Part shown: positions 1 through 7,929 of the stretch, in pieces
Position numbering within the stretch: position 1 is the first letter of the stretch
Layout: the number at the start of each line of letters is the position of its first letter
Origin: Deltaproteobacteria bacterium
GTDB taxonomy: Bacteria > Desulfobacterota > DSM-4660 > Desulfatiglandales > Desulfatiglandaceae
Assembly: GCA_019307815.1 (NCBI GenBank)
Contig: JAFDIV010000023.1
Location: 1 to 64,000 of the forward strand
Direction: 5' to 3'
Length of the DNA: 64,000 bases
Position numbers and translations under genes: made by a program
The notes under the pieces: generated by a model
What the model saw: only the letters and a program-made list of their open reading frames with translations
What the model was told of the DNA's origin: nothing
Database searches by the model: none

Positions 1-337
1 GTTCCTCCTCCGCGGGAGCCGCGGGGGAGGATCTGCGTGGGCGTCGCCGGCGGAAGCGGGGCTCACACCGCGGTAAGGACCGATGCAGGTCGCTTGCGGA
101 CCTGCCCACAGGCAGGCCTGGCGACACCCACAACGGTCTCCGCTTCGCGGCCGTCCCGCTGTCTGGTGGTTGGCGTCACGCCGGGCCGCCGGTCGCGGCG
201 CCGGCCTTCGCTGGGTTACCTACCGGAGGGGAGTTCGAAACGTCGGGTGGGTACCCCGCCTGCAACCTGGTTGTTAAACAGGAGGGAATATTAAGCGGAA
301 GATTCAAAGAGGATAGCTCTTCACACCTTCAAGTTTT
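1..337. other. GC-rich non-coding stretch with inverted repeats
   Basis: No convincing gene is visible. The first 250 bases are much richer in G and C than the rest of the window. They contain an imperfect inverted repeat (arms about 38-49 and 119-130) and a CCTGCC/GGCAGG palindrome at about 103-118. The right end carries the left copy of a direct repeat (247-303) that recurs at 2771-2827. Short ORFs on the plus strand here show no recognisable protein features and I do not call them. Confidence 0.5.
247..303. repeat. Left copy of direct repeat flanking the methylase/ParB pair
   Basis: This stretch matches 2771-2827 at roughly 80 percent by eye. Both copies share a GCAACCTGG block, a GTTAAAC heptamer, a purine-rich stretch and an ATATTAA(G/A)CGGA block. 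The two copies bracket exactly the two-gene unit at 338-2698. GTTAAAC fits the GTTRRRY core of integron attC sites, but I could not find the matching inverse core, so an integron cassette is only a guess. Confidence 0.6.
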
Positions 338-1204
338 TCATGCACAGGCCACACATATTTCTCTGGGAACAATCAAGTTATTACTGTATATCAGAAGTTC
401 ACTCCCAGTTCTTCGATTAGACGTGGTGTAGGGTAGTTTGAATTCTATTCGTTCGTAGTCGCTGTACAACTCGTGAATTTGGGGCACATTATCATATGTC
501 ATAATCCACCGGATGTTGGCCGCCTGCTTAAGATATTCAGCGAGCAACGCATGATCCTCAGGCTGGCAGTGATTGAGATAAAGTTGGGCCCCTTTGACAT
601 AATATGGTGGGTCTAAATAGACCAGTGTATTATCAAGGTTCCCGAGCTTCCCAACCACCTTATCAAGAAAGTCAAGCGCATCCATATTGTAAATACGGAT
701 GCGCTCCCTGTACATATGAATTCTCTCAATACGCCTGATTAGCTCATCCTTGTTGTAGCGAGCATTAAGTTTCCATTTCCCTTTTTGGGCGAATCCACCT
801 ATCGGACCACCATTGACAATGATGCCAGAACGATTGCACCTATTCAGGTAGAAGCTAGCAAACGCTACCTTAATTCGCGAATGTCGAGTATGGTTTCGAT
901 AAATCTCTCTCTGACGTTTCCATTCTTCAATGGTGACAGGTGTATCACACAGTCGTTTAATAAAATCGTTCTTGCGATTCAGAATTGCATTCCAGAATGC
1001 AAAGATGCAGGGGTCTGCATCGTTTAGCAAAACGCATTCAACATGTTCACCAAAAAGCAGGTTTAGCGCTGCTCCTGCACCACCAGCGTAGGGTTCAACG
1101 TAAACGCCATCCTGTAGCCCATTCAACGCGATGACATCGGCTAGGAAACCCGAAAGGATTGCCTTTCCGCCAGGGTATCGTAGTGGACTGCTAGCATTTG
1201 TCAT
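338..1204 (-). CDS. D12-class DNA adenine N6-methyltransferase
   Basis: This 288-residue protein transfers methyl groups from S-adenosylmethionine to adenine N6 in DNA. The D12 (Dam) family signature is complete: LRYPGGK near residue 8, the SAM-binding YVEPYAGGAG near 35, and the catalytic DPPY in VYLDPPYYVKG near 198. The C-terminal RTGSELLIYSN block is also typical. Length is normal for Dam-like enzymes. It lies 15 bases downstream of the ParB-like gene on the same strand, so the two are probably one operon. The unit is bracketed by direct repeats, which suggests transfer as a module. No restriction endonuclease of a known type is visible beside it, so it could be an orphan methylase, a defence component, or the modification half of a system whose other half is the ParB-like protein. 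Confidence 0.9.
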   Translation of the reverse strand: MTNASSPLRYPGGKAILSGFLADVIALNGLQDGVYVEPYAGGAGAALNLLFGEHVECVLLNDADPCIFAFWNAILNRKNDFIKRLCDTPVTIEEWKRQREIYRNHTRHSRIKVAFASFYLNRCNRSGIIVNGGPIGGFAQKGKWKLNARYNKDELIRRIERIHMYRERIRIYNMDALDFLDKVVGKLGNLDNTLVYLDPPYYVKGAQLYLNHCQPEDHALLAEYLKQAANIRWIMTYDNVPQIHELYSDYERIEFKLPYTTSNRRTGSELLIYSNNLIVPREICVACA

Positions 1205-1219
1205 GCGTTGGAATCCCTA

Positions 1220-2698
1220 TTAGCCCGTCTCTTCGTTTCCATCTGGCTCGACAAGGATAATTTGAAAAAGCCCTTCCAGTTGTTGCCAAAACCTTCGTAA
1301 GATATCTTCATTCGGATAAAAGTGCTGATTATGCACAAATAGATTGAGCGAATCGATAGACAGGAGTTCATGCTTCTGGTCGATCAACTTACGTAACGCC
1401 TTCAAGAGATTGCCATTCCTAATTATGTCCGTATCCTTATTGACTATATACCGGAGCATTTCTGAAAGTGTCGGGTGCCAATCACGAGGAAGGTTCTGGT
1501 TTTTCTTTTTTCTCTTTGCTTCCTCCGTGCTCCGCATCTTCTCCAAGTGACCCGTTCGATCTAGATAGTAGCCGAGGCTAATTTCGAGTAAACTACGAAA
1601 CATTAGTCCTACAGCATTGGGATATTGGGCAACAGGAAGCTTCTTCAGTTCGGTAAAAACATCGTTTATTCTTTGGTTATTTACATCACACGAGAATGAG
1701 CTGGGAATAAGTGCCCGCGGCCTAGGTTTGCTTTTTGGCTTTTTCTTCGTCGCACTCGTCTTGGGGATGGCTTTGCGCTTAGTTCCTGTCTTAAGGAGTG
1801 TGGCAGCTGTAAATCTACCTTTCTTGGTCAAATCTGGTTTCTGGTCACCGAAAGATTTGAGGTACTCATCCATCTCTGCTGTCGTGTTAAGCTTCCGAGA
1901 GTGGACTTCTCCTTTGGCAATGTCAGTAACGATTTTGGTATAGCCTTTTTTGAACTCATTTACTTTAACCGACCCAATAAGGTTCTTGTTCTCGTCGAAG
2001 CTAATACCGAGGAAACGATTAACCTTTGGGTTTTTGTAGAGGCGTTCGAGGTTAGTAATTGGAAATTCGCGGGGATTCTGAACCTTTTTGGCGATATCCT
2101 CCGGCAAATCGAGGGCACATGCAACCGCGTACATGGTATAACGTTGTAGTGCATCGGTGATTTCCGACACGTTCAAGTTGTACTGCTCTGCGATGTCATC
2201 CACCGTTAACCCACGGTCGACTAAGTTTCGATAAAACTTAGCTTGCATAAGTGGACTCCAGCTTTCGATCTGACTCCGGGTGTGTTTGCTCATAATCACT
2301 GGAGCCGCAGCCTCTCGAGAAGGGGCACGAATGACTTTAACTTTTCGAATGGCGTTTGGATCAATTCGGTTCGCCAACGCTCTAAAGCGACGTTCCCAAT
2401 TTTCATTAGGCGCCGTTTCCGGACTAAGAAGAAGCTTTAGAGCAGCAAGACGGCGATTGCCTTCGACAACATATTTTTTCTTGTTTTCTTCTACAATAAT
2501 CAAAGCCTCGACTGGATAGTAACCATTTTCGACAATGCTTTTTGCTAATTCATAGACTTTGTCATTAGCGACAAGATCCGCAAGGAGATCACGTTGTGAG
2601 AGATTTTCACCAGAGTCCGGAATACGAGGATTGTGGGGATCGAGCAACAGATTTGTAACGATAAGGTACGCTTCTTTCCACTTACTGTAGTCAATCAT
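1220..2698 (-). CDS. ParB/Srx-domain protein
   Basis: A 492-residue protein with an N-terminal ParB/sulfiredoxin-like nuclease fold. Visible are DPHNPRIPDSGEN near residue 20, LAKSIVENGYYP near 50, and VEGNRRLAALKLL near 75; the GNRR motif is the phosphate-binding signature of the family. A helix-turn-helix-like stretch follows around 145-175. Then comes a lysine/proline-rich linker (about 305-330) and an unrecognised helical C-terminal domain. Start chosen at 2698 because AAGGAGG lies nine bases upstream; a longer frame begins at 2734. Proteins of this type occur beside DNA methylases in mobile islands and are not chromosome-partition ParB. The pairing with the D12 methylase is direct; a role in DNA modification or defence is inference. 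Confidence 0.75.
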   Translation of the reverse strand: MIDYSKWKEAYLIVTNLLLDPHNPRIPDSGENLSQRDLLADLVANDKVYELAKSIVENGYYPVEALIIVEENKKKYVVEGNRRLAALKLLLSPETAPNENWERRFRALANRIDPNAIRKVKVIRAPSREAAAPVIMSKHTRSQIESWSPLMQAKFYRNLVDRGLTVDDIAEQYNLNVSEITDALQRYTMYAVACALDLPEDIAKKVQNPREFPITNLERLYKNPKVNRFLGISFDENKNLIGSVKVNEFKKGYTKIVTDIAKGEVHSRKLNTTAEMDEYLKSFGDQKPDLTKKGRFTAATLLKTGTKRKAIPKTSATKKKPKSKPRPRALIPSSFSCDVNNQRINDVFTELKKLPVAQYPNAVGLMFRSLLEISLGYYLDRTGHLEKMRSTEEAKRKKKNQNLPRDWHPTLSEMLRYIVNKDTDIIRNGNLLKALRKLIDQKHELLSIDSLNLFVHNQHFYPNEDILRRFWQQLEGLFQIILVEPDGNEETG

Positions 2699-2770
2699 TC
2701 CCTCAATCCTCCTTCGTAGCCAAGTGGCCGACAATTCGCTGAGAAAGCGCTAGGGGTTGAAGCAGTATGC

Positions 2771-2870
2771 GTGGACACCCCACCCGCAACCTGGCTGTTA
2801 AACAAAAGGGGATATTAAACGGAGAATCGGAGAGTTCGAAGGAGATATGCGTGGGGTCCGCCTGCAACCG
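2771..2870. repeat. Right copy of direct repeat, plus a partial third unit
   Basis: 2771-2827 matches 247-303. Immediately after it, 2831-2870 restarts part of the same unit (GAGTTCGAA, then CCGCCTGCAACC), so the right side holds about one and a half units. This fits insertion or duplication of the methylase/ParB module between repeats. Confidence 0.6.
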
Positions 2871-2943
2871 TGGGGGTTGCGGGTGCAGCCCAAGCGTTCG
2901 TTCTCGAACCGGAGAATGGGCGAAAAGTCCGTAGGTTTTTTCT

Positions 2944-3019
2944 TGGCTCCCCGGGACAGACTCGAACTGCCGACCAAGTGGTTAACAGCCACCCGCTCTA
3001 CCTGCTGAGCTACCGGGGA
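2944..3019 (-). tRNA. tRNA-Asn (GTT)
   Basis: A full cloverleaf is readable on the minus strand. The seven-pair acceptor stem is TCCCCGG with CCGGGGA, the D arm carries AGCTCAGC, and the anticodon loop is CTGTTAA with anticodon GTT. The T arm is GGCAG-TTCGAGT-CTGTC, the discriminator base is G and the CCA is encoded. The 5' end overlaps the stop codon of the GIY-YIG gene, whose last codons run into the acceptor stem. Confidence 0.95.
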
Positions 3020-3273
3020 ACAAAATGCTTATTTTTTAATCTTTTTAAAGCTCGTCTGCCAGTTGTTGTCTTATAATATTTTTCTTTTTCCCTCGCCTCT
3101 TCCAAAGAGGCGCATTCTTCTTGGTAAATAATCCTAAATGGTCGCCTACTTCTGGTAGACCTCGTTTTACCCTTGTTATGTTCTCCTAATCTTTTTTGTG
3201 GATCCCTGCTGATTCCAATATATAGGTTATGATCTTTGAGACTTTCTAGAGCATAAACATACCATTTGGTCAT
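3010..3273 (-). CDS. Small GIY-YIG nuclease-domain protein
   Basis: An 87-residue single-domain GIY-YIG protein of the UPF0213/UvrC-N type. The signature reads WYVYALES near residue 4, LYIGISRDPQKRLGEHN near 18-34, and conserved Arg and Glu further on. The stop codon (TAG) lies inside the 5' end of tRNA-Asn, a ten-base overlap. The start is next to a broken copy of the same tRNA; the in-frame extension upstream to 3291 would be translated from tRNA anticodon-arm sequence, so I start at the ATG at 3273. No good ribosome site precedes it. The gene therefore sits between two tRNA-Asn sequences, a layout expected of an element that entered the tRNA gene. Whether it cuts DNA or moves is not shown. 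Confidence 0.75.
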   Translation of the reverse strand: MTKWYVYALESLKDHNLYIGISRDPQKRLGEHNKGKTRSTRSRRPFRIIYQEECASLEEAREKEKYYKTTTGRRALKRLKNKHFVPR

Positions 3274-3277
3274 TTCA

Positions 3278-3365
3278 GGATCAACAGCCACCCCTGCCTG
3301 CCGACCGGCAGTCAGGCAGGCGCTCTACTTGTTTACCTGCTAAAGGCAGGCTGAGCTACCGGGGA
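3278..3365 (-). pseudogene. Broken partial copy of tRNA-Asn
   Basis: Minus strand from 3365 repeats the 5' half of tRNA-Asn: TCCCCGGTAGCTCAG, then GTAGAGCG, then GGTGGCTGTT. It is interrupted twice by CCTGCC/GGCAGG palindromes (3336-3350 in the D loop, 3293-3320 before the anticodon arm). After the anticodon the match ends, so the 3' half is absent. It cannot fold as a functional tRNA. Confidence 0.8.
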
Positions 3366-3677
3366 ATTTGTACATTATTTATAACAAAACTTTTATTTCT
3401 GGTCAACGCTGTTTTGATTCCGCGTTGCCACAGGCCACAAAAACATAATTCTCCGTGCAGGCGATGTCAAGCTCATGGTGTGGACAAGAGAGCTTGACAC
3501 CCGGCCATATTGCCCCTATTTGTATAGAACCGGCGTCCATCCGGAAATCCAAATTTTCTTTTGGGCACACACTAGGTATTTAGGTTTTAGCAAAACAACG
3601 GAGAATTCTATTTGAAAATCTTTGGTTTATGGACGGCCACAAATTAGAAACAAGGGGCCGAATAAGGGGATTTGGGA
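3366..3677. promoter_or_regulatory. selB upstream region with inverted repeat and candidate promoter
   Basis: No gene is visible. A perfect nine-base inverted repeat (GTCAAGCTC at 3466-3474, GAGCTTGAC at 3490-3498) has a 15-base spacer. Its right arm runs into TTGACA at 3494-3499, which is followed after 17 bases by TATTTG (3517-3522), a plausible sigma-70 promoter for selB. The repeat could be an operator overlapping the -35 box. This is read by eye only. Confidence 0.45.
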
Positions 3678-5582
3678 ATGAAGCAAATTGTACTGGGCAC
3701 TGCTGGTCATATTGACCACGGTAAGACCTCCCTGATTAAGGCGTTGACAGGTATTGATACGGATCGGCTCAAGGAAGAGAAGGAACGAGGCATTACCATT
3801 GAGCTGGGGTTCGCCCACCTGGAGCTGCCCGGGGGCAAGCTGCTGGGCATCGTGGACGTGCCTGGGCATGAAAAATTCGTGAAAAATATGGTGGCCGGGG
3901 CCACGGGCATTGATCTTGTGGCCCTTGTTATTGCGGCTGACGAAGGGGTGATGCCCCAGACCCGAGAACACCTGGAAATCTGTGAGTTATTGGGGATCCG
4001 ACATGGGTTGGTCGTCCTGACAAAAATAGACATGGTGGAGCCTGATTGGCTGGAGCTGGTGCGAGAGGACGTGGCTGACTACCTGTCGGGTACTTTCTTG
4101 GCCGGTGCCCCCATTGTGGAGGTTTCTTCAGTTACAGGGGAGGGCCTGGACAGACTGGTAGAGGTCCTGGATACCTTAGTGCAGGAGATTCCTGAGAAGG
4201 GGGTGGGCCATCTGTTTCGGCTGCCCATTGACCGCGTCTTTATTATCAAGGGCTTTGGCACGGTGGTCACGGGTACTAGTGTATCGGGCCGGATCGCGGT
4301 GGGCGATGAGGTGACCATTTATCCTGAACAAATCGCTTCTCGTATTCGAGGTATTCAGGTTCACAATAAAGACATGGAAGAGGTCAGGGCAGGTTTGCGC
4401 ACGGCCATTAACCTGCAGGGCGTGGAAAAGTCCATGATCAAAAGGGGGGATGTGGTAGCCACAAAGGATGCCCTGCGGCCCACGTTTATGGTGGATGTGT
4501 CTCTTGACCTATTACCCAGTGCGCCGAGAAAACTAAAGAACCGGGCAAAGGCCCGTTTTCACACAGGAACCTCGGAAATCTTGGGAACTGTGGTCCTTCT
4601 GGATCGGGAGGAATTGGAACCTGGGGATAGCTGCTTTGCGCAAATTCGCTTGGATTCCCCTACGGCGGTGCTAAAGGGCGATCGGTTTGTTTTGCGTAGC
4701 TATTCACCTGTACGGACTATTGGGGGCGGTGAGGTCCTGAATCCTCTGCCCAGGAAAAAGAAGCGATTTTCCGAGGGAGTGCTCAAGGAGCTGGAGATTC
4801 TCCACCGGGGCTCTACAGGGGAGGTCTTGGAGCAACTGGTGCTTATGGAGCGCTTCCAGGGAATTGAACGTCAGACCCTGCAGTTTTTGAGTAATTTGAG
4901 CAAGAAAAGGCTGGATGAAGCCCTAGGGCCTCTTCAGGCCAAAAAGCGGATTGTGGAGGTTGACAAGGAAAAAGGGGTGCTGATTCATACCGAGTTTCTG
5001 ACAAAGGCGAGAAAGGAGATCCTGGATCGCATCTCCGATTACCATCAACAGTATCCACTGCGGGCCGGACTGCCCAAAGAAGAGCTTCGCTCCCAGGCTG
5101 GAGTCATCAAGAATCCAAAGCTGTTCAACTTCTTGATGAATCAGTTGACCAGAGAAGGGGAAATTGCCCAGGAAAAGGAGTTGGTGCGCCTGAAAGGCCA
5201 CCGGGTCACATTGGCGAAGGATCAGGAAAAGACCAGAAAGGAATTGGAAAGACTGTACCTGGACAGTTGGCTGCAGCCGCCTTATTTCAAAGATGTGAAG
5301 GGAAAATTTCCTGGAACCACGGCAGAGGAAGTCCTGGAGGTCATGTTAAAGGAGGGAGTTCTCATAAAGGTAAAGGAGGATCTCTATTTCCACGCAAAGG
5401 CCATTGAGGATTTGAAAAACAGGCTAGTGACATTCCTCAAAAAAGAGGGGGAGATCACCACCCCCCAGTTCAAGGATATGACTGGAGCATCGCGCAAGTA
5501 CACCATTCCTTTGATAGAATATTTTGATAAATCTCAGGTGACGGTGAGGGTGGGTGACAACAGAGTGTTGAGGAAGAAATGA
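3678..5582 (+). CDS. selB: Selenocysteine-specific elongation factor SelB
   Basis: SelB carries Sec-tRNA to the ribosome at UGA codons followed by a SECIS hairpin. The 634-residue length is normal. The N-terminal GTPase shows [10 protein letters not shown] (residues 8-17), DVPGHE (about 57) and TKID (about 115), followed by EF-Tu-like beta-barrel domains. The C-terminal third (about 400-634) is the set of winged helices that reads the SECIS. Start at ATG 3678 with AAGGGG upstream; a TTG two codons earlier is less likely. It fits directly with the six in-frame UGA genes later in the window. selA, selD and tRNA-Sec are not in this window. It is followed by yqeC and xdhC on the same strand. Confidence 0.97.
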   Translation: MKQIVLGTAGHIDHGKTSLIKALTGIDTDRLKEEKERGITIELGFAHLELPGGKLLGIVDVPGHEKFVKNMVAGATGIDLVALVIAADEGVMPQTREHLEICELLGIRHGLVVLTKIDMVEPDWLELVREDVADYLSGTFLAGAPIVEVSSVTGEGLDRLVEVLDTLVQEIPEKGVGHLFRLPIDRVFIIKGFGTVVTGTSVSGRIAVGDEVTIYPEQIASRIRGIQVHNKDMEEVRAGLRTAINLQGVEKSMIKRGDVVATKDALRPTFMVDVSLDLLPSAPRKLKNRAKARFHTGTSEILGTVVLLDREELEPGDSCFAQIRLDSPTAVLKGDRFVLRSYSPVRTIGGGEVLNPLPRKKKRFSEGVLKELEILHRGSTGEVLEQLVLMERFQGIERQTLQFLSNLSKKRLDEALGPLQAKKRIVEVDKEKGVLIHTEFLTKARKEILDRISDYHQQYPLRAGLPKEELRSQAGVIKNPKLFNFLMNQLTREGEIAQEKELVRLKGHRVTLAKDQEKTRKELERLYLDSWLQPPYFKDVKGKFPGTTAEEVLEVMLKEGVLIKVKEDLYFHAKAIEDLKNRLVTFLKKEGEITTPQFKDMTGASRKYTIPLIEYFDKSQVTVRVGDNRVLRKK

Positions 5583-5633
5583 TTCGAGGCCAAAGGGGAA
5601 AAGGCTGCAAGTTGTTATATAAATTATCGGCGA

Positions 5634-5764
5634 CAGGAGAACAGCACATTCTCTTCGCTACGTTCGCTTCGCCATCCGTGGCTTCGCTCACTGCGGATTT
5701 TGGCCCTTCATCTATCCTGATTCAGTGCCAAAATACGCCGCTCCGAGAACATGCCGTTCTCCTG
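5634..5764. repeat. Imperfect 131-base palindromic element after selB
   Basis: Nested inverted arms are visible: outer arms CAGGAGAAC at 5634 and GTTCTCCTG ending near 5764 (the arms extend to about 18 bases with a few mismatches), and inner arms GCGGATTTTGGC (5693-5704) against GCCAAAATACGC (5727-5738). A third ATTTTGGC lies at about 5783. An open frame across it (5579-5830) has no protein-like features. It may be a REP/MITE-type repeat or a structured RNA between selB and yqeC. Confidence 0.5.
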
Positions 5765-5826
5765 CCTGTGGTGAAAGAAGCGATTTTGGCCAAAAGTGTA
5801 AGTTTGTATGAAAAGGTTGTAAAACT

Positions 5827-6588
5827 TTGAGAAGAGAGACAAGGGATCTGGCCGAGGCCCTGGGGCTTAGGGCGAGGGATCATGTGGCACTGGTGGGGGG
5901 CGGGGGTAAAACCACGGTCATGTTTGCCTTGGCCGACCAGCTTAAGGCCGAAGGCTCAACTGTTTTGACCTCCACTACCACAAAGGTATGGGAGCAACAG
6001 GCCCAAAAGGCGCCCAGTGTGATCTTAGAGGGCTCAGGACCACAGTGGAAAGAAGAGCTTGTGCAGGTGCTGGACAGGCACCATTATGCCTTTGTTGCCG
6101 GGGAGAGATTGGCTTCGGGGAAGCTTCAGGGGATTAGCCCAACCTTGGCCGACAGGCTTTTCCGGGACAGGGTGGTTGACTATCTGATCTTGGAGGCTGA
6201 CGGCGCTGCCGGGAGGCCGGTAAAGGCCCCGGCCAGGTATGAGCCGGTAATTCCGCGAACAGCGACGGTGGTGGTGGCCATGGCCGGCCTGGAGGCCCTT
6301 GGCAAGCCCTGCACCGATGAGTGGGTATTTCGAGCCGAACGGTTTATGGAGCTTACAGGTGCAAGGCAGGGGGAATTCTTGAAGCCAGTCATACTTGCGC
6401 GATTGCTGCAACACCAAAGGGGATTGTTCCAGGGTTGCCCCAAAGGGGCGCGCCGGATTATCTTCTTGAACAAGGTGGACCTGGTCCAAGATCGTACATG
6501 GCTTGATGAGTTGGTGGGCATTCTTGCGGGCAAGTGCCGTCTCGTGCTTGGTTCTGTCAAAGAAGGGATCTATCAGGTCCATAGGTAA
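5827..6588 (+). CDS. yqeC: YqeC-like selenium-dependent hydroxylase accessory protein
   Basis: A 253-residue P-loop protein matching the YqeC family, genetically linked to selenium-dependent molybdenum hydroxylases. Near residue 20 it has VALVGGGGKTTVMFAL, a Walker A-like loop, then TSTTTKVW near 48, LEADGAAGRPVKAP near 120 and FLNKVDLV near 214. The start is uncertain: TTG at 5827 has AAAGG about ten bases upstream and no better codon fits. It stands between selB and xdhC, which supports a role in maturing a selenium-containing molybdenum cofactor rather than in making selenocysteine. The target hydroxylase is not in this window. Confidence 0.85.
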   Translation: MRRETRDLAEALGLRARDHVALVGGGGKTTVMFALADQLKAEGSTVLTSTTTKVWEQQAQKAPSVILEGSGPQWKEELVQVLDRHHYAFVAGERLASGKLQGISPTLADRLFRDRVVDYLILEADGAAGRPVKAPARYEPVIPRTATVVVAMAGLEALGKPCTDEWVFRAERFMELTGARQGEFLKPVILARLLQHQRGLFQGCPKGARRIIFLNKVDLVQDRTWLDELVGILAGKCRLVLGSVKEGIYQVHR

Positions 6589-6602
6589 TAGAGGAAAATA
6601 TA

Positions 6603-7664
6603 ATGAAAGAGATTTATCTTGGGCTCAAGGAAGCGGTAAGGCAGGGTAAAACCTGTGCACTGGCCACTATTGTCAAACAGGCAGGCCCCGCGCCCCGGGG
6701 AGTAGGTACCCAGTGTCTTATTATGGCAGATGGGTCTATAGTGGGTACTGTGGGAGGAGGCCTGCTTGAGGTACGTACAATCCGAGAAGCAGCAAAGGTG
6801 TTTGAGACAGGGCTTCCCAGGAGGCTTTCCTTGGTTCTTAAGGGCAAAGACGTAGAGCAAAGTGATATGCTATGTGGTGGGCAGGCAGAAGTATTTATTG
6901 AGCCTGTGTCCGGCCCATCGCATGTGCCCATTTTTCAAGAGGTGGCGGCCATTGAGAAAAGGGGGGGCAAGGCCGTTGTTGCCACTGTCCTTGATCCTAC
7001 CATGTGGGAGGGTGACCGGGTTCCCAAACTCCTGGTACGAGACGATGGGCAGACAATCGGCCAAGTCTCGGATATGGAGTGGTTGGAGGAGATTGTTTCC
7101 CATGAAATGGCAGCCATACTGGATACTCGAAGCCCCAGGTTGATACCTGTCGAACGTGGACAGGGATATTCGCTGGATATTTTTCTGGAGCCTGTTGCGG
7201 CAAACCCTGTGCTCTATGTGTTTGGAGGGGGCCACGTTTCCAGGCAGATTGTGCCTCTTGCTGCACGCGTGGGCTTCAGGGTAGTGGTGGTGGATGATCG
7301 GGAGGAGTTTACACGCAAAGAGCAGTTTCCTGATGCCGATGAGGTCCATTTGATGCGCTTTAAAGGGGCTGTGGAAGGTCTGCCGATCGATAAAGATGCA
7401 TTCTTAGTGATTGTAACCCGCGGACATATGCATGATAAGGATGTACTTGCCCAGGCGTTGAAGACTAGCGCAAGGTATGTGGGCATGATAGGGAGCAAGC
7501 GGAAAAGAGACATGATATACGATAAACTTCTGGAGGAGGGGTTCACCCAGGATGACCTGAAGAGGGTTCATTCTCCTATAGGACTGGAGATCGGCGCCGA
7601 AACCCCTGAGGAGATAGCCGTGAGCATAGTTGCAGAGTTGATCAAGGTTAGGGCTGGAATGTAG
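6603..7664 (+). CDS. xdhC: XdhC/CoxI family molybdenum-hydroxylase maturation protein
   Basis: A 353-residue protein of the XdhC/CoxI family, which sulfurates or loads the molybdenum cofactor of xanthine dehydrogenase-type enzymes. The N-terminal XdhC/CoxI domain contains GPAPRGVGTQCLIMADGS (near 28) and VGGGLLE. The C-terminal Rossmann domain begins at LYVFGGGHVSRQI (near 203), with VVVDDREEF after it and YVGMIGSKRKR near 294. It is 14 bases after yqeC, so the two are co-transcribed. Family length is normal. Confidence 0.92.
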   Translation: MKEIYLGLKEAVRQGKTCALATIVKQAGPAPRGVGTQCLIMADGSIVGTVGGGLLEVRTIREAAKVFETGLPRRLSLVLKGKDVEQSDMLCGGQAEVFIEPVSGPSHVPIFQEVAAIEKRGGKAVVATVLDPTMWEGDRVPKLLVRDDGQTIGQVSDMEWLEEIVSHEMAAILDTRSPRLIPVERGQGYSLDIFLEPVAANPVLYVFGGGHVSRQIVPLAARVGFRVVVVDDREEFTRKEQFPDADEVHLMRFKGAVEGLPIDKDAFLVIVTRGHMHDKDVLAQALKTSARYVGMIGSKRKRDMIYDKLLEEGFTQDDLKRVHSPIGLEIGAETPEEIAVSIVAELIKVRAGM

Positions 7665-7929
7665 TGAGAAGGCGTTAGGCAAAAGGATAAAGGCAAAAGG
7701 CGTTAGACATACAAAAGAGCAAATAATGAATATCGAATAACGAATCACGAATGTTGAAGGATGGATTTTAACGGTTAACGGTGAGCGGTGAACCTGCCTA
7801 TGCCATGGCTACGGCAGGCAGGCGCTCAATATCCAGCGCTCAGTGAATTCAGTAGAGCCGATGGACTCAACGGACCAGATAGACTCAATAAACCAAACAG
7901 ACCGAATAAAGCAAAGGAGGGAAGGGGCA
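7665..7929. repeat. Word-like intergenic repeats
   Basis: This spacer is built of short related words: AGGCGTTAG and AAAGGC repeats, then GAATATCGAATAACGAAT, then a CCTGCC/GGCAGG palindrome at about 7794-7825, then GACTCAA/GGACCAGA words. The same GAATATCGAATGA words recur at 19711-19760. The reading frame that extends the LUD gene upstream through the last part is repeat-derived and probably not protein. Confidence 0.6.

Noticed and set aside
37..294. Plus-strand frames in the GC-rich left end
   Set aside because: Arg/Ser/Pro-rich translation typical of non-coding GC-rich sequence; no ribosome site.
247..2827. Integron gene cassette around the methylase/ParB genes
   Set aside because: GTTAAAC fits one core site, but no matching inverse core or foldable attC was found; kept only as a repeat observation.
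3371..3677. tRNA-Sec near selB
   Set aside because: I looked here and around 5583-5826 for a long-arm tRNA with a TCA anticodon and found none.
5579..5830. 83-residue frame after selB
   Set aside because: It runs through a palindromic repeat, has no protein motifs and would overlap the yqeC start.
7843..7929. 29-residue N-terminal extension of the LUD protein
   Set aside because: Encoded by word-like repeats; AAGGAGG nine bases before GTG 7930 supports the shorter form.
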